From Poecilobothrus nobilitatus (lineage: Eukaryota > Arthropoda > Insecta > Diptera > Dolichopodidae): DNA of 64,000 nt. The stretch is taken from the NCBI GenBank assembly GCA_947095535.1, contig OX352773.1, positions 104,547,948 through 104,611,947 of the forward strand. Reading direction: 5' to 3'. The notes under the pieces are model-generated. The model was not told the DNA's origin and made no database searches. It saw nothing but the letters and a program-made list of their open reading frames with translations. Below, in pieces: positions 57,574-64,000 of this stretch (position 1 is the stretch's first letter; the number at the start of each line of letters is the position of its first letter). The position numbers were made by a program, and so were the translations under genes.

Positions 57574-57849
57574 TTGAAAAAAATCAATTACCCACACCCA
57601 TTTACAGCTGAATTAAATTTGACCAATAATAATAGAAACAGGGAGATTTACTTTCGTCATCATCTATCATCTGTACAGTCCAGCTTATATCATAAAGCTA
57701 AAAACATTAAACTATCAAATCAATTTAAATTTATTTGGGTTAAAGATAACACTATTTGCATGCAAAAAAATGTAACTAGCATGGTTCATAAGATTACATC
57801 GAAAAACGACATTAATCGTCTATACAAAACTTTTAACATTGAAAAGTAA
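57574..57849 (+). pseudogene. C-terminal (FP-like) domain of a non-LTR ORF1
   Basis: 91 codons: NREIYFRHHLSSVQSSLYHK, AKNIKLSNQFKFIWVKDNTI, then MVHKITSKNDINRLY and stop. The pattern h..hL....lf..Ak......fkfvW.k...I..rk.......I.s..di matches the FP-type domain that ends many PHD-containing non-LTR ORF1 proteins. It may be the C-terminus of the gene that starts with the PHD piece at 56624. A degraded second copy lies at 61075-61190. Confidence 0.62.
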
Positions 57850-58029
57850 CTACAGAACTATACATTCACAAAAGCTTGAGGTAAACTTATATACTGGACA
57901 CTTATTTTTAATATTTTTGATATTTTTCCTAAGAATTTAATTTTTTTTTTGTTACTATAATATTTAATATTTTCTTTTTTCAATTCCATAAACTATCACA
58001 TAAAACTTTTTTAAGAACTACATTATTTT

Positions 58030-59610
58030 TATACCCGTACGATAGGATCGGGTATAATAAAATTACTCCTCCGTTTGTAACACCTCGAAATAAGCGAGCT
58101 AGATATACCTTCAAAGGTATGGATCGGATCAGAAAAAAATTCTAAGACTTTTGAGCCATGTCCGTCCGTCCGTCAGCACGCTAACTCAAAAACTAAGAAA
58201 GCTAGAATCTTGAAATTTACACAAAATATTTTGGGAGTAATTTGTAGGTTCCCTATTTTTTTTGGTTGAGTTTGGACCAAGCCTTAGGGTAGCTCTCGAA
58301 CACCTAACTTTTAGATCCCCACATTTTTTTTGCAATAGAGCTATGAAATTTTAACTGCTGATAGATCTCACAAAAATATTAATTTTATTTTTAATAACTT
58401 TTTTTTGTAGCCCCACCCGTTACGGAGCTACAGCTCCCCAAAGGTTCAAAAAAGCTCTATATTTAAATTGTTATAGCACAAGTTGTATAAGGTATATCTT
58501 CATTTTGAAAACGCCAAACGATTACTACTTTCATTAGCTTTAAAAGTATATATACAATAAATATATATTTTTGGCATACGGTGTCTTAATTTACCGTTAT
58601 GCGAAACTCAAATTTTGCAAAATTCTTTAACCCTTCCATCTTCTAAACGGTTAAAGTTGGAAACTTGAAATTTTGACAGAAGTTTAGTATGAGTCATTTC
58701 AGAAAATTAGTATGAGTCATTTCAGAAATTTTTTTTGTATCACCCCCCGTTTAGGAGCTGTAAGGGGTCAAAAACTGAAAATTTCCTATTTTTAAACACC
58801 TGTAACTTGAACACCTGTTAAAATTTTTTTGAAGTAATACACAAAAATTAAAGCTCCAATATTATACTTTTATTTCTGTTAACAACTTTTTTTAATAATA
58901 TAGGGTTACTTTATAATTGACGAAAGTGTTACTTGATTTTTTCAAATTTTCTAACAAATTTCTTTAAAACGAATTTTTTCCATTTTCTTTTACTCGATAA
59001 TTTGAAATTGTTGAGGATATAATGCGTAGTACAAAAAAATGTAAAGAAATAAACAACATAACGGTTGCTTGAAGAATTTTTATTTATATGATATTGATAT
59101 ATATACATACTTATATAATATCATGTTTATTTACATATCGTATATGTCACTAGTGCATGAATGATAAGAGTATAGATGTATATTATATAGCGCCGTATTT
59201 ACATACATATATGTATTTTATTGTACTTATAAGAAATTATTCTGTCAATGGAATATTTAAATATAATATAATATAATATTTAAAATTATATTTACTGTTT
59301 TGTACTTAGTAAATTTAATATACATTTACCGCTTAGTATTAAATGGTACTATAGAATATTTGAAAAAGTTTTGGATTGATAATCGTTATGTGGAAGGTTA
59401 GAATCTGCTTTTGAAGAATGTACATATAAACATGTAGTTTGAATATATGTACAACCCATAGTTCTAGAAATTATAAAATTCACCCAAATTATTTTAAAAT
59501 ACTAAAATATTAAAAAAATAATATTGTAAGCAGAGTGACAGGCTGTGAACATACTAACGGTTCGTACGGGTATCTAAGAGTTGACAAAGTCAACTGTATT
59601 CTTCCTCGTT
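58030..59610 (+). mobile_element. INE-1/Helentron-like repeat, copy 6 (best preserved)
   Basis: TATACCCGTACGATAGG and GGATCGGGTATAATAAAATT at the left, a short GTCC run (58160-58172), TCGTACGGGTAT then the perfect hairpin AGTTGAC-AAA-GTCAACT, and terminus TTCTTCCTCGTT at the right. Left flank ends in T, right flank begins AAAAGATACG. Nearly identical to copy 1 apart from a small local duplication of TTAGTATGAGTCATTTCAGA near 58683-58725. Confidence 0.9.
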
Positions 59611-59857
59611 AAAAGATACGTTAGGTTATTATGTAAATTTTTATTTGGATACTGCATATAAAAAACACTATAATTTAATATATTATATAATATTTTATTT
59701 TTAAAATTACAATATATTTTATACTAATTACAAATCATATGATATATCCTTTTTACACTATTATTTGAACATCGGTACTTATATATATACTAGTAATATG
59801 TGACGTCAAACAGATGATTAAATCGCATGATGAAAAAGCATTTTGAAAAAGCATTGT
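59611..59857. other. A+T-rich spacer
   Basis: Contains ATTACAATATATTTTATACT + AATTACAAATCAT (about 59706-59738), repeated exactly at about 61263-61295, on the far side of the satellite block. Confidence 0.55.
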
Positions 59858-60780
59858 ATCACTGATTTTTATAGTAAGGGATCAATAACGCTCTCATCCT
59901 CCAGCAGAACGGTCTTGAACCATGGTCTATATACAAAAGTTGTAAATCTGGCCAAGTGGGCGTGGTTTTAATGATAACCCACATGATAATACACCATTAT
60001 CTTTTATATTAAGGGCTTATAAAGAGTTTCAGGGACCAAGCAAGGCGTGCTAGAACAATTGTCCTCAAACTAAAGTTGAAAAGCTCCCCAAAATCTTTTC
60101 AATGATACCCCACATGATAATATATTGCTGATTTTTATATTAAAGGCTTTTATATTAAAGGCTTAGTGGTCCTTAAAGTTTCAAGGACCAAAAAGGGCGC
60201 CCTAGAATATTGTTTCCCGAACTAAAGTTGGAGAGCTTACCAAGATCTTTTCAACGATACACCACAAGATCATATACAGCTGATTTCATATTAAGGGCTT
60301 ATAAAAGTGTTCTTAACCCAAGCGGGGCCTCTAGAAACCAGAGTCCCCAAACAAAAATTCTTAAGCTCATAATAATAATACAGCTTACTTTTATATTAAG
60401 GGCTTATAAATGGTCTCAGGGACCAAGAAGGGCGTCCTAAAATACTGGTCCCCAAGCTAAAGTTGAATAGCCCGCCAAGATCTTTTTAATGGTATCCCAC
60501 ATGATCATATACAGCTGATTTTATATCAAGGACGCATAAAAGCTTTCTAGACCCAAGCAGGGTATCCTAAAACCAGACTCCCAAGCAAAAGTTGTTAAGC
60601 TCGCCAAGTCCTTCTTAATGGTATCCCGCACATGATGATATACAACTTACTTTTATATTAAAGGCTTATAAACGGTATCAGGGACCAAGAAGGGCGTCCT
60701 AGAATACTGGTCCCCAAACAAAGGTTGAAGAGGTCGCCAAGACCTTTCCAGTGATACTCTATATGACGATATTTGGGTAT
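59858..60780. repeat. ~125-bp satellite, about seven units, alternating two types
   Basis: Unit boundaries at about 59972, 60103, 60256, 60367, 60491, 60620 and 60753, lengths 111-153 bp. Each has TATATTAAGGGCTTATAAA, then GGGACCAAGAAGGGCG or the variant AGACCCAAGCAGGGTA, then CCCCAAAC-AAAGTTGAA and GCCAAGATCTTTT. Variants alternate along 60256-60753, giving a dimer of about 240-250 bp. Open frames through it are incidental. Confidence 0.82.
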
Positions 60781-60799
60781 AAATATTGAAATCCCCATG

Positions 60800-60930
60800 C
60801 AACATTTAAAGGGCTAAAACGGCTCCTTTGGAACCAAAAAGATGTAATTTTTCTGGATGGTTTCACACCAAACTCTATCAAATGCCTTTTGCAGCTAGTC
60901 TCTAGCACATCTAGAAGTGCTTCATCTTTT
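60800..60930 (-). pseudogene. Tiny RT fragment
   Basis: One minus-strand frame reads LQKAFDRVWCETIQKNYIF; KAFDRVW is the block around the first catalytic Asp of non-LTR RTs. Nothing else of the element is recognised, and the adjacent frame (78 codons, 60995-60759) is not the coding one. Confidence 0.5.
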
Positions 60931-61074
60931 TGATACGAAGTTAGTGAGTGAGTGATTGGTTTGCATTGGTTTGCATAATAAACACATGTATCCATATCTA
61001 TCTTGCCACATTCTTAATAAATTTCAAACATATTATTTCAAACGTATTATTTCAAAAAAATAATTTAAATTATT

Positions 61075-61190
61075 ACTTAAAACATTAAACTTCCAAATCA
61101 AGTTTAATTTCTAAGAATTAAAGATAAATATAAAAAATAAATATGATTATATCAAAAAATTACATTAATTGTCTATAAAAAACTCTTAAT
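61075..61190 (+). pseudogene. Degraded second copy of ORF1 FP-like domain
   Basis: AAAACATTAAACTtcCAAATCAA and later ATTACATtaAttGTCTATA match 57707-57840 at nucleotide level with many indels. No open frame remains. Confidence 0.45.
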
Positions 61191-61545
61191 ATTATATTTT
61201 TATTTGAATTTTGCTCATAGAGCACACCCCACATTAATTTGCTTTTTTAAAATTTTTTTTTGAATTACAATATATTTTATACTAATTACAAATCATTTAA
61301 TATATTTTTTTACATTTTTATTTTCACATTCGCACAAATATTTTTAATAAAATTAAGACAAATTATTTATAATACAAAAAATTACACTATTTATTTTATC
61401 TTTTTTATTAATTACCTTAAACTAAATTATTTTTCAGTAAACATAATGATTTAAAAAAATATAGTTAGTATTACTTGGATTTCTGTTTAAATTTTGAGAA
61501 TAAATTTTTTTTTTTTCAATAACAAATTGAATATATTTATTATAT
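61191..61545. other. A+T-rich spacer
   Basis: Holds the second copy of ATTACAATATATTTTATACT (from about 61263). No gene. Confidence 0.5.
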
Positions 61546-61740
61546 GGGGGCTTCGGTAGTCTAATGGGTAGGCGTGTGGCGTATTAACCGAAGGAGTGTG
61601 GGTTCGATCCCTGCATAGGTCGTAAGTTTTTTTCTTTACATACCCCCCTTGCGACCTAATATAATGTAAATATATAGTATATAATATAAACAAAATAAAT
61701 AATATTAGTATATAATTTAATAATAGTATAAAAACCTATA
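61546..61740 (+). mobile_element. tRNA-derived SINE (second family)
   Basis: GGGGGCTTCGGTAGTCTAAT + GGGTAGG carries box A (TAGTCTAATGG, 61557-61567); GGTTCGATCCC (61601-61611) is an exact-consensus box B. A T7 run follows at 61627, a potential Pol III terminator. Acceptor arms do not pair, so it is not a tRNA gene. An A+T-rich tail runs to about 61740. A second box-A-like GGCCTTGGTAGCCGATGG at 61743 may be another truncated head. Confidence 0.65.
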
Positions 61741-62315
61741 ATGGCCTTGGTAGCCGATGGTTCAATAATATTGCATTGCATTTATTTTTATTTTTTATTT
61801 TTATTTTATTAAACAAAACCAAAACAAGGTCGTTACAAAAAAAATTCTTAAATTAATGCTTATAATTAAAATTAAACAAAACAATGACTTAAAACTAAAT
61901 TTATAATAACTTAAATCATAAAAAAAGTTAATTTATTATTATTATTATTGTTATCATTAATTTTTATTTAAACTACAATAACAACTTTATTTTAACAAAA
62001 AAATTGAAATATGATATTTGTACAGATATGTACATATATATAATGACAATCAATTTAACATTTTATGTAAAAAAATGTAAATAATAATATCTTATTATTA
62101 CGTGGAAGTAAAATTGAAAAAAAAAAAAAATAAATTTTTTTTTTTATTAACAATACCTAAAAGCATTAAATTACTATCTATAAAATGTACAACAAAAATG
62201 ATCTAAATGAAAAACATTAGTTGTATTATAATGCAATACAATAAATGTGCTATGTTTAAAATTATATCATAATTAAAAAAAAAAAAAAAAATTTTTTTTT
62301 TTGCTTAAGTAAGAA
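61741..62315. other. A+T-rich stretch, probable LINE 3' UTR (minus)
   Basis: No gene. Lies 3' of the minus-strand RT tail at 62316; the plus-strand TTTATTTTTATTTTTTATTT at about 61780-61805 would be an A-rich end of that element on the minus strand (inference). Complementary A17/T12 runs at 62278-62302. Confidence 0.4.
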
Positions 62316-62637
62316 TTAATTGTCTAAGGTCATTAAATTGGAAAAATGTAGTTGTACAATGTGTTTGAAAGTATTTCTGGAGATAGATGTAGAATAGAGA
62401 TGACTAATTTTGTTAAAATTAGTACAACATCTATTGATGGGTTCACTTCTATCGTACTCTGTATTATGTTTGTAGTCCATTAAAAATTTAGTATTTCTAG
62501 TTTGCCTAACACTATCGTTAAGTCGAAACTTGTTATTAAGAGATTGAATAAAAATACTATTATATAAAATATCAAAAGTAAAGCATGATGACAATAGTTG
62601 TCTACGTAAAGATAAAGAAAGCAAGTTTAATGATTTA
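62316..62637 (-). pseudogene. Non-LTR ORF2 C-terminal fragment
   Basis: 102-codon minus-strand frame: LSLSLRRQLLSSCFTFDILY, NKFRLNDSVRQTRNTKFL, then RCCTNFNKISHLYSTSISRN + TFKHIVQLHF. The TRxxxxL ... FN.Ls......s...FK pattern is the usual C-terminal tail after RT in CR1/Jockey-group ORF2 proteins. It is cut at about 62637 by an AAAT/TATT repeat, so RT proper is missing. Confidence 0.65.
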
Positions 62638-62639
62638 TG

Positions 62640-62892
62640 TATGTAATATTAATATAAATAAATAAATAAATATTTATTATATTTTTACATTTTTTGATTT
62701 TATTTTTACAATTTTAAAAAAACAAATCAAATATATTTTTTTGCCCACTTTTAATTATATTTTTACCTTTTACAATTTTTACAATAATAGATAATATATA
62801 TGTATTATTTTCTAATATATTTAAATTTATTTTGACAATATTTTTATAACACAATTATTTACAATTTACAATATTTTCATATTACATAAATT
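62640..62892. other. A+T-rich spacer
   Basis: Contains AATAAATAAATAAAT at about 62656 and short TTTTTAC repeats. No gene. Confidence 0.5.
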
Positions 62893-63412
62893 ATTTTTTG
62901 AAGTTTATAATTTCTAGAACTATGGTTTGTTCATATGTATATGTATATCCAAACTACCCTTATGTTTAAACATTCTTCCAAAGCAGATTCTAACCTTCCA
63001 TCTAACGATTATCAATTCAAGACTTTTCCAAATATGCTATTACCGTTTGTTACCAAGCGGCAATTGTACATACATATATTAATTTATACTAAACTTACTA
63101 CAAAATACCAAATATATATTAATATGCATATGTATTCATTCATACATATATACATACTATATTTTTATATATCGCCATTCTTTAAAAATATTTCATTCAT
63201 AGAATAATAATAATTTATTATAACTAAAATAAAACACTTATAAATACGCCGCTATATGTACATACATGCATATACATATGTATATACGAGTATATATTAT
63301 ATATGTGCTCTTATTATTACATCATTCATTTATCAGTGACATATACGATATCTAAATAAACATAATATTATGTATGTAAGTATGTATATTAATCTAATAT
63401 ATAAGGAAGAAA
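62893..63412 (-). mobile_element. INE-1/Helentron-like repeat, copy 7 (reversed 3' fragment)
   Basis: GTTTATAATTTCTAGAACTA, GCAGATTCTAACCTTCCA, AACGATTATCAAT and TCAGTGACATATACGATAT align with the 3' third of the family in reverse. The terminal hairpin and 5' two thirds are missing. Strongly diverged. Confidence 0.75.
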
Positions 63413-64000
63413 TTCTTTTTATTTGTTTGGGCCGGATTCACGTAAACACCACCAGTCTGATTGCAACCAAATTTTGCAGGAACATTCCTACGACCTCGGA
63501 AGGAGTTGTAGGCTATATCGCGTTTCGATTCATTAACCCATTACGGCCCAAGAGAGTTTTAAAGCTGTTTTGATTTTTTGTTGTCCTGCCTAAACTAGTT
63601 GAAAATTGAGCACAAATATTCTTCTTAGCATTTGGGGTGTATCGAAGAAATTTAGTTGCAATATGTTACCCGGATTCGGCCCGGCGGGTTTCCAAAAATT
63701 TTATGTTTCCGATTTATGTCCTATTTTGTATGGTGGTTTTATGGTCTGAAAAAAAGCCAGTGATAAATTTTTATGAAGTTTCGGTAACTCGTTTGGACAC
63801 GAGAGCCAAGCGAAGTTCATTAAATTTTTTTGTTGTCCAGATTAAACGGTTTGATCAATTAACTTGAAAATTCGCAAAACTGTTGCTCTTTAGCAGAAAC
63901 CCTTACTAGGGTAATTTGGTTGCGATCCATTGACCCGTTTCGTCGCCAGGACTCAGGGAAGTTTTTTAATTTACTTTGTTGTCGCGTTTAAACGGATTGA
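63413..64000. repeat. Less A+T-rich modular repeat running off the window
   Basis: Visibly richer in G+C than the surroundings. TTGTTGTC(C/G)...TAAAC...TTGA occurs at 63578, 63829 and 63976, each preceded by a CATTAACCC/CATTGACCCG-like part and AGTTTT; two are followed by TTGAAAATT. The modules are about 250 and 147 bp long. No protein recognised; open frames are unassigned. Probably part of a larger repeat beyond the edge. Confidence 0.5.

Noticed and set aside
57574..57849. A host gene exon
   Set aside because: The pattern fits the C-terminal domain of non-LTR ORF1, and a degraded second copy lies 3.4 kb away, as expected for a repeat.
61546..61625. A tRNA gene on the plus strand
   Set aside because: Good A and B boxes, but the 5' GGGGGCT has no complementary 3' end; better explained as a SINE head.
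1..64000. CRISPR arrays, bacterial operons, Shine-Dalgarno sites
   Set aside because: Direct repeats here are satellites, microsatellites or transposon modules; the retroelement and intron content is eukaryotic.

Overview
The window looks like a stretch of transposon-dense, gene-free chromatin from an A+T-rich dipteran genome, most likely a higher fly (inference from its element families). I found no host protein-coding gene and no convincing functional tRNA or rRNA gene. Every recognisable coding stretch is a decayed mobile-element protein: PIF/Harbinger, P-element/THAP9-like and piggyBac transposases, Ty3/gypsy gag and protease, and at least seven non-LTR retrotransposon lineages or fragments. 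The organism cannot be named from sequence alone.

Layout. 0.15-6.5 kb: an INE-1/Helentron-like repeat, a P-transposase scrap, and a minus-strand Harbinger transposase with introns, cut in two by a second INE-1-like copy. 6.8-22.7 kb: a nested block (P-element remnant, gypsy protease and gag in opposite orientations, an unclassified retroelement with a target duplication, a third INE-1-like copy, a Jockey-type ORF2) that is duplicated in tandem and ends in a 1,539-bp near-identical tandem duplication. 22.7-33 kb: fragments of four more non-LTR elements, including an R1/LOA-type element with an RNase H domain, plus a second copy of the P/gypsy block. 33.2-37.8 kb: a composite tRNA-headed SINE whose interior has expanded into about 4 kb of ATT-based hierarchical microsatellite. 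38.1-39.4 kb: piggyBac remnant with a TTAA end. 39.4-48.5 kb: mostly featureless A+T-rich DNA with one more Jockey fragment, a reversed INE-1-like copy and a near-perfect palindrome. 48.5-52.6 kb: the best-preserved element, a minus-strand Jockey-superfamily retrotransposon with ORF1, endonuclease, RT and a poly-A tail. 53.2-64 kb: an old long INE-1-like copy carrying a compact copy of the same SINE, RT and ORF1 fragments, a young INE-1-like copy, a dimeric ~125-bp satellite, a second tRNA-derived SINE, a reversed INE-1-like fragment, and a less A+T-rich modular repeat that runs off the window.

The most interesting signal is the SINE. Its compact copy (about 614 bp, inserted in an INE-1-like element) has a tRNA-like head, a conserved ~95-bp core between ATT runs, and a 3' tail resembling the 3' ends of two LINEs in the same window. 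The other copy has the same ends but about 4.57 kb between them, with the core triplicated and repeat periods of 3, 12, 31, 21 and 15 bp in succession.
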